A DNA stretch of 44,049 nucleotides from an uncultured Clostridia bacterium (GTDB taxonomy: Bacteria > Bacillota > Clostridia > Lachnospirales > CAG-274), in contig CANQBJ010000014.1 of the NCBI GenBank assembly GCA_947589665.1, positions 1 to 44,049 on the forward strand, written 5' to 3'. Below the pieces are notes generated by a model. It saw only the letters and a program-made list of their open reading frames with translations, was not told where the DNA came from and made no database searches. Position numbers and translations under genes: made by a program. Every line of letters begins with the position of its first letter. The stretch's first letter is position 1. Positions 1 to 7,544 of this stretch are shown here, piece after piece.

Positions 1-546
1 TGCAGTGATAAGGTAAATGGGCAGTATGTAATTACAAGACAGACTATGCTCAATACCGTAAAGGTAGTTAAATATCTGATGCAACAGTACAATATCCCTG
101 CCAACAGAGTAATACGGCATTATGACGTATGCGGTAAGCTCTGCCCGGAGCCCTGGGTGAGATTGCCGCAGGAATGGCAGGAGTTTAAGAGGCTTATTGC
201 GGAGCCGGAAAAAAAGGAGGATGCGGAAATGGTAGAGACTATTAATATTACAGTCAATGGTAAGCAGATTAAAGCGGATGCTATTGTTAAGGACGGAAGG
301 ACCTTTTTGAATTTGAGGTCCCTTGAAAATGCGGGCTTTGAGGTGGGCTATAATGCCGATACAAAAATGAGGACGCTGAAAAACCGCGTTAAACCTTTGC
401 CTGTTATAGTATCAGGCAAAAATTCTGTTGTCCCGGCAGTCAATATAAATGGATACAATTACCTGACCGTAAGGACTATGGCAGATTTGATAGGCTTAAA
501 AACAGAGTATGACGCAGATAAGGATACGGTTATTTTAAAGCCATAA
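1..546 (+). CDS. N-acetylmuramoyl-L-alanine amidase, 3' part (5' end outside window)
   Basis: The frame is open from base 1, so the gene starts upstream and about 181 residues are visible. The visible N-terminal part is the end of an Amidase_2 (PGRP-like) domain: the RVIRHYDVCGKLCPEPW stretch carries the late His ligand and the Cys-containing motif of zinc amidases that cut the amide bond between N-acetylmuramic acid and L-alanine in peptidoglycan. After a charged linker, the last ~100 residues (from METINITVNGKQIKADAIV) resemble the copper-amine-oxidase-N-type domain (two beta-rich halves, LNLRSLENAGFEVGYNADT and LTVRTMADLIGLKTEYDADKDTV) that many clostridial cell-wall hydrolases carry as a wall-targeting module. 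The ATG at 46 is internal to the domain and is not the true start. It could belong to a prophage lysin or a housekeeping autolysin; the visible part does not decide. A terminator follows at 567. Confidence 0.8.
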   Translation, partial: CSDKVNGQYVITRQTMLNTVKVVKYLMQQYNIPANRVIRHYDVCGKLCPEPWVRLPQEWQEFKRLIAEPEKKEDAEMVETINITVNGKQIKADAIVKDGRTFLNLRSLENAGFEVGYNADTKMRTLKNRVKPLPVIVSGKNSVVPAVNINGYNYLTVRTMADLIGLKTEYDADKDTVILKP

Positions 547-566
547 GGAAAGTAAGTTTTTAAAGG

Positions 567-597
567 GGGTATGTGTTTCGGTGCATACCCTATTTTT
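567..597 (+). terminator. Rho-independent terminator after the amidase gene
   Basis: A stem GGGTATG/CATACCC (567-573 with 584-590), extended by G-T pairs around a TTCG-type loop, is followed by a T-rich tract (591-599). It lies 20 bp after the amidase stop codon. Confidence 0.7.
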
Positions 598-890
598 TAT
601 AAAAAATATAGCTTTATATATTGCAAATAATGTAACAATCGGAGAACATACGACCTCACCCCGCACCTTCATCCACAAAAAATTTGTAAAATGAAATTTA
701 TATATAAACATAACAATAAAAAAAGAAGAAAATGGATTTCTTCCTAAATTTATCATAGTTTACAGTAATATACGCGCAATATACTTAACCCCTTGCAAGT
801 GGCTTATTTACTGCAGTTTTTATAATAATTACTTAAATTAACCTTAAGTTTTTACGTGACGGCTTTTATACGGCGAAATTTATGGTAAAA
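598..890. other. Gene-free AT-rich spacer upstream of the two-component system
   Basis: No convincing gene on either strand. The short frame on the minus strand at 535-756 has no ribosome-binding site and reads across the terminator. The only structure noted is a pair of CTTAA direct repeats at 832-836 and 843-847 (see the regulatory entry). Confidence 0.5.
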
Positions 891-896
891 TATAAT
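832..896 (+). promoter_or_regulatory. Putative response-regulator binding repeats and -10 element
   Basis: CTTAA occurs at 832-836 and again at 843-847, an 11-bp direct repeat of the spacing used by OmpR/PhoB-type dimers. A perfect TATAAT lies at 891-896 with no recognisable -35 box at the right distance, as expected for an activator-dependent promoter. TATAAT is only 11 bp before the ATG at 908, so the transcript would have a leader of only a few bases. Autoregulation is inferred. Confidence 0.35.
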
Positions 897-907
897 GGGT
901 GATAAAT

Positions 908-1612
908 ATGAATGAATTTGCTGAATACAGAATACTTATAGCAGACGATGAAAAAGACATACTCAAGATGCTTGAAGAGATACTGAGAAGAGCAGGCTTT
1001 GTAAATATATATAAGGCAAAAAGCTGTGCCGAGGCTCTCAGCATTGCCCAAAGGATACCTATATCACTATATCTTTTAGATGTAATGCTGCCTGACGGCG
1101 ACGGTTTTTATCTTTTCGAGAGTATAAAACAGTTTTCACATTCCCCCGCCATATTCATAACGGCAAGAGGGGAAAACGAGGATAAAATAAGGGGACTGGG
1201 ACTGGGCGCAGATGATTATATAGTAAAGCCCTTTTTGTCACAGGAGCTTATACTGCGTATTATAGCAGTATTGAGACGTACCTACAGCAAACCCCGCACT
1301 ATAGGCAGGATAAGGCTCTCCGACAGAGAGATAGACCTTGAAAATGCCGTTGTAACAAAGGGAAACGAGGAGCTGCCTCTTACTGCAAAGGAATATATAC
1401 TTATTAAAAAGCTTTATGAAAACAAAAATAAAATAGTGACCAATGACAGCCTATGTATGGCTGTATGGGGCAGCGGTTATTACGGCTGCGAAAACACGCT
1501 TATGGTACACATAAGACATCTGCGCAAAAAAATAGAAGAGGACCCCTCAAAGCCAAAACACATAATAACCGCAAGGGGTTTAGGCTACAGGCTGGTGATA
1601 GGAAATGAATAA
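908..1612 (+). CDS. OmpR/PhoB-family response regulator
   Basis: A 234-residue transcription regulator. The N-terminal receiver domain has the acidic pair D13-D14, the phospho-acceptor D58 (in LYLLDVMLPDGDG), a Thr in FITAR and the Lys of YIVKPF. The C-terminal winged helix (Trans_reg_C, ~135-230) ends in the family's typical HIRHLRKKIEEDP...ITARGLGYRL. An in-frame GTG at 899 gives a start three codons earlier; ATG 908 is preferred, although both lack a good Shine-Dalgarno site and the -10 box lies just upstream. The stop overlaps the start of the histidine kinase gene by 8 bp, so the two proteins form a cognate pair. No neighbouring target gene identifies the signal. Confidence 0.92.
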   Translation: MNEFAEYRILIADDEKDILKMLEEILRRAGFVNIYKAKSCAEALSIAQRIPISLYLLDVMLPDGDGFYLFESIKQFSHSPAIFITARGENEDKIRGLGLGADDYIVKPFLSQELILRIIAVLRRTYSKPRTIGRIRLSDREIDLENAVVTKGNEELPLTAKEYILIKKLYENKNKIVTNDSLCMAVWGSGYYGCENTLMVHIRHLRKKIEEDPSKPKHIITARGLGYRLVIGNE

Positions 1613-2927
1613 AACGGTAATGCGGATATTTATATACTTTGTGCTTACGGCAGCAGCCATCTCACTTATATTGCTTGCCGTAAATATGACGAGCTTTGCC
1701 TTTCTGCAAAGCGACCCGCAGAATAACAGGAGCAAGGCAATATTAAGTGATGTAAGTGAAAGCCTTTACAACGACGATAGTGGTTTTCATATCGGTAAGG
1801 GCATTATACCCCATGACTACTGGTGTATACTCCTTGATGACAAAGGCAATGTAATATGGTCGGAAAACAAGCCTTCGGATATTCCCGATCACTATTCACT
1901 CAGGGATATTGCCCGCATATCAAAGTGGTACCTTGAAGACTATCCCGTGTATATGAGCATAGAGGACTATGGTCTTATCATTTTGGGCGCCCCTAAAAAT
2001 TCCGTAGGGAAATATACTATAGAATACTCTATGAACTGGTTTGATACTCTTCCCCAAAGGATCATTAAAATAATAATTATAAATATGATACTTGCCTGTA
2101 TACTTGCCTGTATTTTCGGCGCTACGCTCTACAAAAGACTTAAAATGCTGCTTGGCGGCATAAGAGACCTGAGAGATGAAAAAAATGTCAAGCTTAAGGA
2201 AAAGGGTATTTTCAAGGAGCTTTGCAAAAGCATAAACGAGACCTCACGCTCTGTTGAACGTAAAAATTATCTGCTCTCCGAAAGAGATAATGCAAGGCTT
2301 AACTGGATAGCGGGAATATCTCACGATATACGCACACCCTTATCTCTTGTAATAGGAAACGCAGAGGCTCTTGAAGGCTCACAGCTTACAGAAGCAGACA
2401 GAAAAAGGACCCTTGCCATAAAGACACAAGGGCTTAAAATAAAAAAGCTTGTAGAGGACCTAAATATAATATCATCTCTGGAGTATGATATGCAGCCCTC
2501 AAGGAAAAGGGTTGTCAGAATATGCCCTCTTATAAGGCGGCTGACAGCAGATATCATAAACAGCGGACTGGAGGAGAAATACAGCATAGAGCTTATGCTC
2601 GGTGATGAGAGCGCGGCTGTGTTGGGAGATGAAGCACTTCTTGAAAGAGCCCTGTTTAATATTATAAACAATTCTATAATACACAACAATAATGGCTGTG
2701 ATATCAAAATAAATGAAGGTTTAAAAAACGGAAATGTATATATAGAAATAAACGACAACGGAAAGGGTATAAGCTCGGAAGTCATAGAGAATATCAGTAT
2801 TATGCCTAAGACCGCCCACGGCATAGGCCTGCCTATGGCATACAAAATAATAAAAGTACATGGCGGTAATATGGAAATTGTGAATAATAATGGGGCGGTA
2901 ATAAGAATAATGCTTAGAGCTGTATAA
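1605..2927 (+). CDS. Membrane sensor histidine kinase
   Basis: A 440-residue partner of the preceding regulator. Transmembrane segments at ~8-30 and ~152-175 flank an extracytoplasmic sensor of ~120 residues. The cytoplasmic part has a coiled linker, then the HisKA box WIAGISHDIRTPLSLV with phospho-acceptor H240, then HATPase_c with the N box NIINNSIIHNN and the G1 box INDNGKGIS, ending in GIGLPMAYKIIKVHGG. The family autophosphorylates on this His and passes the phosphate to the regulator's Asp. The ligand cannot be predicted: the sensor domain has no motif I recognise. Overall architecture resembles small clostridial EnvZ/VanS-type kinases. A MITE-like repeat begins 29 bp after the stop. 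Confidence 0.92.
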   Translation: MNKTVMRIFIYFVLTAAAISLILLAVNMTSFAFLQSDPQNNRSKAILSDVSESLYNDDSGFHIGKGIIPHDYWCILLDDKGNVIWSENKPSDIPDHYSLRDIARISKWYLEDYPVYMSIEDYGLIILGAPKNSVGKYTIEYSMNWFDTLPQRIIKIIIINMILACILACIFGATLYKRLKMLLGGIRDLRDEKNVKLKEKGIFKELCKSINETSRSVERKNYLLSERDNARLNWIAGISHDIRTPLSLVIGNAEALEGSQLTEADRKRTLAIKTQGLKIKKLVEDLNIISSLEYDMQPSRKRVVRICPLIRRLTADIINSGLEEKYSIELMLGDESAAVLGDEALLERALFNIINNSIIHNNNGCDIKINEGLKNGNVYIEINDNGKGISSEVIENISIMPKTAHGIGLPMAYKIIKVHGGNMEIVNNNGAVIRIMLRAV

Positions 2928-2956
2928 GAATAATAATTGATTAAATCTTTGCTTAT

Positions 2957-3232
2957 GACCTCTCCACCAACCTCCGGTTGGTCCCCCTCCCCTGATTAGG
3001 GGAGGCTATGTACCGGAAAGCTATGGCAATCGATTAGGTATTGCTTTTTCTAAGTAAATAAGGGATTTTGCAAAGCACCCACCTAAAGCTCCCCATTCGC
3101 AGGTTCAGCACTTTTGCCTTCGGCAAAAGCGATACTTCGTATCGGCGGATAACTTCTTCCGCTGCAATGGAGCTGTCAGCCGCGGCAAAAGTTTATATAA
3201 AAATAGCTGTGAACGGGGCTGACTGAGAGGTC
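2957..3232 (+). repeat. MITE-like dispersed repeat, copy A
   Basis: Bounded by perfect 8-bp inverted ends GACCTCTC (2957-2964) and GAGAGGTC (3225-3232). One arm is the GGTCCCCCTCCCCT type, the other the GTCAGCC...GGGCTGAC type. The centre holds the core TTTTTCTAAGTAAATAAG, shared with copies at 5955, 27745 and 31680. Internal small hairpins are built on TTTTGCC-TTC-GGCAAAA and CGATAC-TTC-GTATCG. No protein is encoded. It fills the gap between the kinase gene and the convergent fur-family gene. Confidence 0.8.
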
Positions 3233-3236
3233 GAAC

Positions 3237-3662
3237 TTAATTATTATTTTCTTTTGCGCATTCCTCGCATATGCCATAGAAATTCATATCAAAGGCATTT
3301 GTTTCAAAGCCGAAAGTCCCTTTCAATTCATAGATGACCGATTTAAGGTCTATATCCCCATAGTAGTCAAATACCCTATGGCACCTTGTACAGAGGAGAT
3401 GACAGTGATTTTCCATATGGGCGTCATAGCGGTTGCTGTCCTCGCCAAGATTAAACTCCTTTATAAGATGATTGTCCCTAAGTGACGCAACAGTCTTATA
3501 CACTGTGGCAAGGCTCATAGCCGGATAGTCAGCCTTAAGGCTGTTATATATGGTTTCCACAGTAGGATGTTCATTTGTATTGGCAAGATAGCTATATATA
3601 GCAAGGCGCTGAGGTGTTACCTTAAGCTTGCTTGCCTTAAGGTTTTCTGCCAGTTTATTCAT
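3237..3662 (-). CDS. perR: Fur-family regulator, PerR-like
   Basis: A 141-residue metal-dependent repressor. The N-terminal winged helix contains VTPQRLAIYSYL and SLATVYKTVASL. The dimerisation half has HCHLLCTRC and CEEC, the four-Cys structural zinc site. The residues that define PerR are present: the His of EHPT, the Asp of SNRYDAH (Asp here favours PerR over Fur), the NHCH histidines and the Asp of RVFDYY. PerR senses peroxide by metal-catalysed His oxidation and represses oxidative-stress genes. ATG 3662 is chosen because GAGGAGG lies 7 bp upstream; a longer reading from 3680 would put that site inside the gene. A Per-box-like site lies just upstream, suggesting autoregulation. No catalase or rubrerythrin is adjacent. 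PerR rather than Fur or Zur is an inference from single residues. Confidence 0.85.
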   Translation of the reverse strand: MNKLAENLKASKLKVTPQRLAIYSYLANTNEHPTVETIYNSLKADYPAMSLATVYKTVASLRDNHLIKEFNLGEDSNRYDAHMENHCHLLCTRCHRVFDYYGDIDLKSVIYELKGTFGFETNAFDMNFYGICEECAKENNN

Positions 3663-3680
3663 AAACCTACCTCCTCTCAA

Positions 3681-3695
3681 TGATAATTATTATTA
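3681..3695. promoter_or_regulatory. Per-box-like operator
   Basis: TGATAATTATTATTA matches the Per box TTATAATNATTATAA at 12 of 14 fixed positions. It lies 18 bp before the regulator's start codon, in the space shared with the divergent trmL operon. Confidence 0.5.
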
Positions 3696-3759
3696 ATTGA
3701 AGCTTAATATAATTTAAAATTATTGTCAATAGTTTTTTTGCAAAAAGATATTAATTTAG

Positions 3760-3788
3760 TTGTAAATTTTTGGCTTTTATGCTAAGAT
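3760..3788 (+). promoter_or_regulatory. Possible promoter of the trmL operon
   Basis: TTGTAA (3760-3765), a 17-bp spacer, then TAAGAT (3783-3788). The -10 match is only 4 of 6. Confidence 0.3.
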
Positions 3789-3833
3789 TAATAAGAAAGT
3801 ACAGCAGATACAGGTTATAACGGAGTGAAAAAT

Positions 3834-4358
3834 ATGAATATAGTACTGCACCAGCCTGAAATACCTATGAATACGGGAAATATAGGCAGGACCTGTGTTG
3901 CAACAGGCACAAGGCTCCACCTTATACGTCCCTTTGGCTTTGTCATAAATGACAAGACACTTAAAAGAGCAGGCATGGATTACTGGAACGATATAGACGT
4001 AACATATTACGACAGCTTTAACGATTTTCTGGAGAAAAATCCCGATGCCAGAATATATATGGCTACTACAAAGGCTGAAAAATGCTATACCGATGTGGAA
4101 TATAGGGATGACGATTTTATAATGTTCGGCAGTGAGGGTTCGGGTATACCTGAAGAAATACTGCTTAACTACAGGTCTACCGCTGTAAGGATACCTATGC
4201 TTGAGCAGTACAGGAGCCTTAATCTTGCAAATTCGGTTGCCATAATATTATACGAGGCATTGAGGCAGAATAATTTCAAGGGCTGTCTTTTTAAGGGACA
4301 TCTGCACAGACACAGCTGGGATGAGGCAGGAGGAAATACAATATGGAAGAAACAGTAA
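3834..4358 (+). CDS. trmL: tRNA (cytidine(34)-2'-O)-methyltransferase TrmL
   Basis: A 174-residue SPOUT (SpoU) methyltransferase that 2'-O-methylates the wobble nucleotide of tRNA-Leu in the family's best known members. Motif 1 is MNTGNIGRTCVATG, motif 2 is IMFGSEGSGIPEE and motif 3 is IPMLEQYRSLNLANSVAIILYEALRQ, forming the trefoil-knot SAM site. Length is normal. ATG 3834 is chosen because GGAG at 3822-3825 is 8 bp upstream; the in-frame GTG at 3825 is part of that site. The 3' end overlaps the next gene by 16 bp, so the two are probably co-translated. Confidence 0.9.
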   Translation: MNIVLHQPEIPMNTGNIGRTCVATGTRLHLIRPFGFVINDKTLKRAGMDYWNDIDVTYYDSFNDFLEKNPDARIYMATTKAEKCYTDVEYRDDDFIMFGSEGSGIPEEILLNYRSTAVRIPMLEQYRSLNLANSVAIILYEALRQNNFKGCLFKGHLHRHSWDEAGGNTIWKKQ

Positions 4359-4759
4359 TTGTAATAATGCTTAAAAACAAGAACACAGGCTTTTTGGAAA
4401 AAGAGCTTGCAGTACTTGATATTACTGAAAATGCAGATTATATAGTGAATATATTTGCCCTTGAGGAAGAAGAGGGTATGAAGCTTCATATAAAGCTGTC
4501 TACGGCTAAGGATGTTGAGGACTGGGAATACAGCGCTATATATGACTACTATGATATGTCCTGCTTTGGGGACAAGGCTGAAATATCAGAGGCTGACGAT
4601 GACTACAACCCCGTATGGGAGGCAGTTATAGACTACAGTGATGATATTGCCGAGCTGGAGAAAAGAGTTTCCGAGATACTTGAGATACACAAAAATGAGA
4701 TAGAGGATGTATTTGATACCATAAAGGATAAGGAGAGTGAATACTCTGATGGAGAATAA
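4343..4759 (+). CDS. Conserved clostridial protein of unknown function (DUF6762-like)
   Basis: A 138-residue acidic cytosolic protein with no transmembrane segment. It starts with VIVIMLKNKNTGFLEKELAVLDI, has a conserved-looking centre DVEDWEYSAIYDYYD, and ends in a helical, strongly charged tail (ELEKRVSEILEIHKNEIEDVFDTIKDKE). It resembles a small clostridial family I recall as DUF6762; that assignment is from memory. It overlaps trmL by 16 bp and the next gene by about 10 bp, giving a tight three-gene operon. Function unknown. Confidence 0.75.
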   Translation: MEETVIVIMLKNKNTGFLEKELAVLDITENADYIVNIFALEEEEGMKLHIKLSTAKDVEDWEYSAIYDYYDMSCFGDKAEISEADDDYNPVWEAVIDYSDDIAELEKRVSEILEIHKNEIEDVFDTIKDKESEYSDGE

Positions 4760-5906
4760 TGAAATTGAACAGAACGGAAAAAGGCGGGGTACGGCGCCTG
4801 TGATAATAGGCTTTGTAATTGTGATAATTATATTTGCCTCCGTATATTTCATTAATCACAAAAGTGAAAATACCAAGGAGATAGCACTGCCCGAAAGCAG
4901 CGGCGATGCCATGGAGATACAGGTAGGCGCTTCTGACATAGCTCTTACAGATACTAACAAGGCCGCTATGGAAAAGGCAATAACAGCAGTTAACGAATAC
5001 TTTGACGAAAACAAAAGGGAACAGAGACTTGTATCTGAATATGCCTTTTTATACAGCTATAGGGATAAGGACACGGTTTCACCGTCAGCAGCACTTTCCG
5101 ACAAGAACACAGGTCTTACCGACGATGAGATAAACAAGTATATAGATATACTCTATATTAGACCCGAGGACATGGGTATTGTATCGGGACAGGAAATAAA
5201 GGGACATGACCTAGCCCTTGTGACAGTTCTCAATACAAAAGACGGCTATTATTGTGTATCCGACTTTGCAAAGCCTATAATACTGAGCGGCGAACAGTAC
5301 AAAAATCTTGCCCTGCGCTATTCCTTTGCCCATGGCGATATAAGAAACCCCAAGAGGGGAGAGGATGAAAACACGGCTATATTAAAGGCCTGCAATATGG
5401 AAAACTACGATATAAAGCATATTGCCTGTGATGACAAATATGCCGTAGTCGTAGGAAACCTTGTAGCCGATCCTGCCGATATAAAGGAAGTCGCCCTTAC
5501 TATAAACGGAGAGGGAGATTGGGAGATCGTAAACGACAGCCTTGCTCAGGAAAAAGACGCTGTTATGACCATAAATGCAAAATGCCCCGATATGGACCTC
5601 GGACTTATGCCTGTTTATAACATAGCCAACTTCGGCGAAATAGATACCGAGGATATGGACGGAATAATAGACGATCTTGCAGGTCTTGGCGAAATAACGG
5701 ATAAGGACAGCGCCGACGGCTTTTATGCCTGTGGCTGCGGAAGATTTGCATTTATTGAATGTCTTGCTACGGACAAGGAGCTTTTAGGCTATATAGGTGA
5801 CGACGGCAAGCTGCAGTTCAACAAGACCGCAGACCTTCAGTCCTCTATAAGCTATATGTTACAGCTTGACGATGACCCGCCTGTGTTTATACTGAAATTT
5901 GAGTAA
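4749..5906 (+). CDS. Membrane-anchored extracytoplasmic protein, unknown function
   Basis: A 385-residue protein. A short basic cytoplasmic tail (KRR) is followed by one transmembrane helix at ~16-36 (TAPVIIGFVIVIIIFASVYF), then a long acidic domain outside the membrane. A CGCGRF motif near residue ~320 is the only notable Cys cluster. I recognise no family. ATG 4749 is favoured over an in-frame GTG at 4737, since AGGAGAG at 4731-4737 can serve only the later start, though with a long 11-13 bp spacing. It is the last gene of the trmL operon; a MITE-like repeat and a bidirectional terminator follow. Confidence 0.75.
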   Translation: MENNEIEQNGKRRGTAPVIIGFVIVIIIFASVYFINHKSENTKEIALPESSGDAMEIQVGASDIALTDTNKAAMEKAITAVNEYFDENKREQRLVSEYAFLYSYRDKDTVSPSAALSDKNTGLTDDEINKYIDILYIRPEDMGIVSGQEIKGHDLALVTVLNTKDGYYCVSDFAKPIILSGEQYKNLALRYSFAHGDIRNPKRGEDENTAILKACNMENYDIKHIACDDKYAVVVGNLVADPADIKEVALTINGEGDWEIVNDSLAQEKDAVMTINAKCPDMDLGLMPVYNIANFGEIDTEDMDGIIDDLAGLGEITDKDSADGFYACGCGRFAFIECLATDKELLGYIGDDGKLQFNKTADLQSSISYMLQLDDDPPVFILKFE

Positions 5907-5954
5907 CTTAGACTTTTATATTGAAATTTCAACGTATCGAATTTGTGTTTAATA

Positions 5955-6140
5955 ACCTCTCCACCGCCTAACGGCGGTCCCCCTCCCCTGATAGGGGAGG
6001 TTAAGGTGTGTGTCTTTCAAAGTCGCTTATTTACTTAGAAAAAGAGACAACTAAGCTGTTGTCACAGCCTTGCGGTAAGCGACCTCCCCTAGCGTAGCGT
6101 CGGAGGGGAGGGGGACCATGCGCAGCATGGTGGAAGGGTC
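5955..6140 (-). repeat. MITE-like dispersed repeat, copy B (short, symmetrical variant)
   Basis: A 186-bp copy whose two arms are both of the GGTCCCCCTCCCCT type, so it is close to a full palindrome, unlike copies A, C and D. The shared core CTTATTTACTTAGAAAAA lies at 6026-6043, opposite in orientation to copies A and C. The ends are ACCTCTCC at the left and a diverged GGAAGGGTC at the right. Confidence 0.75.
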
Positions 6141-6175
6141 GATTTACTAACCTAAACAATAATTCATCAACAAAT

Positions 6176-6203
6176 CAAAAAGAGGCTTCGCAGCCTCTTT
6201 TAT
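6176..6203. terminator. Bidirectional terminator
   Basis: AGAGGCT-TCGC-AGCCTCT at 6181-6198, with an A-run before and TTTTATTTT after. It separates the plus-strand trmL operon from the convergent minus-strand gene ending at 6214. Confidence 0.85.
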
Positions 6204-6213
6204 TTTACACTTT

Positions 6214-6819
6214 TTAATTCATTTTTTCTATGTAATCCATTATCATATTGACGGCATTATCTATGCCTACCTTGGCAGTATTGATGCAAAGGTCATAATT
6301 TACCAGGCAATCCCATGTTTTGCCTGTGTAGAATTTGTAATATGACGCGCGCTTTTTATCTTTCTTCTGGAGTATTGAAGGAATGTCCTTGGCATCGCCG
6401 TAAAGAGCCTTATGCCTTTCTACTCTCCAGTCGTTGTCAGAACGTATAAATACCTTTACAAGTCTTTTTTCATTTCTGAGAACATAGTCTGAGCATCTTC
6501 CCATTATTACGCAGGAATGCTCTGCCGCAGCCTTTCTGATTATTTCGGACTGAATGTTGAAAAGCCTGTCGTTATCAGGCACTACATTACTGTGGCTGCT
6601 GCCGTTTACACCCATTACAAGGGAGTATAAAAAGCTGTTTGTAGCCGTTTCGTCAACTCTCTCAAAAGAGGACTCGGCATAGCCTATTTCCTTGGCAGCC
6701 ATACTTACAAGCTGCTCCTTGTCATAAAACTGAGCATCTAATTTTTCTGCCAGCTTTTTACCTACCTCAAGACCCCCGCTGCAGAACTGTCTGCATATAG
6801 TGACCGCTATTTTATCCAT
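6214..6819 (-). CDS. Cytidylate kinase-like family protein
   Basis: A 201-residue P-loop protein of the cytidylate-kinase-like (AAK6/Cytidylate_kin2) family. The N terminus ITICRQFCSGGLEVGKKLAEKL is the family's degenerate nucleotide-binding loop, lacking the classical GxxGxGKS/T of true Cmk. MGRCSDYVL and the basic lid (VERHKALYGD...KKDKKRASYYKFYTGKTW) are typical. These proteins are widespread in Firmicutes; their phosphate acceptor is not established, so CMP kinase activity should not be assumed. It is a single gene with its own promoter at 6852-6880 and a strong GGGAGG site before the ATG. Confidence 0.85.
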   Translation of the reverse strand: MDKIAVTICRQFCSGGLEVGKKLAEKLDAQFYDKEQLVSMAAKEIGYAESSFERVDETATNSFLYSLVMGVNGSSHSNVVPDNDRLFNIQSEIIRKAAAEHSCVIMGRCSDYVLRNEKRLVKVFIRSDNDWRVERHKALYGDAKDIPSILQKKDKKRASYYKFYTGKTWDCLVNYDLCINTAKVGIDNAVNMIMDYIEKMN

Positions 6820-6851
6820 AAATTCTGCCTCCCTTAAATTTTCTTAAATAT

Positions 6852-6880
6852 ATTTTATTACAAAGAAAGCATTTTGTCAA
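6852..6880 (-). promoter_or_regulatory. Promoter of the cytidylate-kinase-like gene
   Basis: Minus strand TTGACA (6880-6875), a 17-bp spacer, then TAAAAT (6857-6852). Confidence 0.7.
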
Positions 6881-6884
6881 AAGT

Positions 6885-7532
6885 TTATTTTCTATAATAT
6901 CCTTCCAGCCTGTAAATAGGCATACCCATAGCGGCAAATTTTTCCTCATACTCCGTCATAATATTGCCTTCAAAACCGCTGTTGTGCAGATCAAGGGAAA
7001 TATTGTGCAGCCGCCAGCCCTTGTCTGCTATTTCGTTCAGGCTGAATTCAAAGAAAATTCTGTTGTCCGTCTTTAAAAAAAGCTCTCCGCCCTCTTCGCC
7101 AAATAAAGCTTCATATAGGTTAAGAAAGTTTTTGTGCGTAAGCCTTCTCTTTGCCCACTTCTTTTTTCTGTGCCAGGGGTCCGAAAAATTGCTGTATATC
7201 CTCTTTACCTCGCCTGTATCGAATACATTCAGTATATTGGCAACGTCCTCTACGAAAAATCGTATATTATTGCCCGTTTCACCCTCACGGCTTTTCTTAA
7301 GGGCAGTAACTATTATCTGCTCCTCTCTTTCTATGCCGATGTAGTTTATATCGGGATTTAATTTACTCATTTTGCTCAGAAACTGACCCTTGCCGCAGCC
7401 TATCTCTATATGGATAGGATTGTCATTGCCAAAAACCTCTCTCCATTTTCCCTTGTAAAGGGAAGGCTCCGCTATTATTGCCTTATTGGCAGCCAACTCT
7501 GCCTCTGCCCACGGTTTTTTTCTTATGCGCAT
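6885..7532 (-). CDS. trmB: tRNA (guanosine(46)-N7)-methyltransferase TrmB
   Basis: A 215-residue Rossmann-fold methyltransferase that makes m7G46 in the variable loop of tRNAs. The SAM loop is IHIEIGCGKGQFLSKM, the acidic end of strand 2 is YIGIEREE, and the family signature NFSDPWHRKKKWAKRRLTH is intact, with the catalytic Asp in SDPW. The C-terminal TEYEEKFAAMGMPIYRLEG is standard. It starts 12 bp after the upstream gene and is the last gene of the alaS-rsmA operon. It ends just before the promoter of the next minus-strand gene. Confidence 0.95.
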   Translation of the reverse strand: MRIRKKPWAEAELAANKAIIAEPSLYKGKWREVFGNDNPIHIEIGCGKGQFLSKMSKLNPDINYIGIEREEQIIVTALKKSREGETGNNIRFFVEDVANILNVFDTGEVKRIYSNFSDPWHRKKKWAKRRLTHKNFLNLYEALFGEEGGELFLKTDNRIFFEFSLNEIADKGWRLHNISLDLHNSGFEGNIMTEYEEKFAAMGMPIYRLEGYYRK

Positions 7533-7544
7533 AATATTTCCTTT

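Noticed and set aside
535..756. Minus-strand 73-codon frame after the amidase gene
   Set aside because: It reads through the terminator, has no Shine-Dalgarno site and ends inside the amidase gene.
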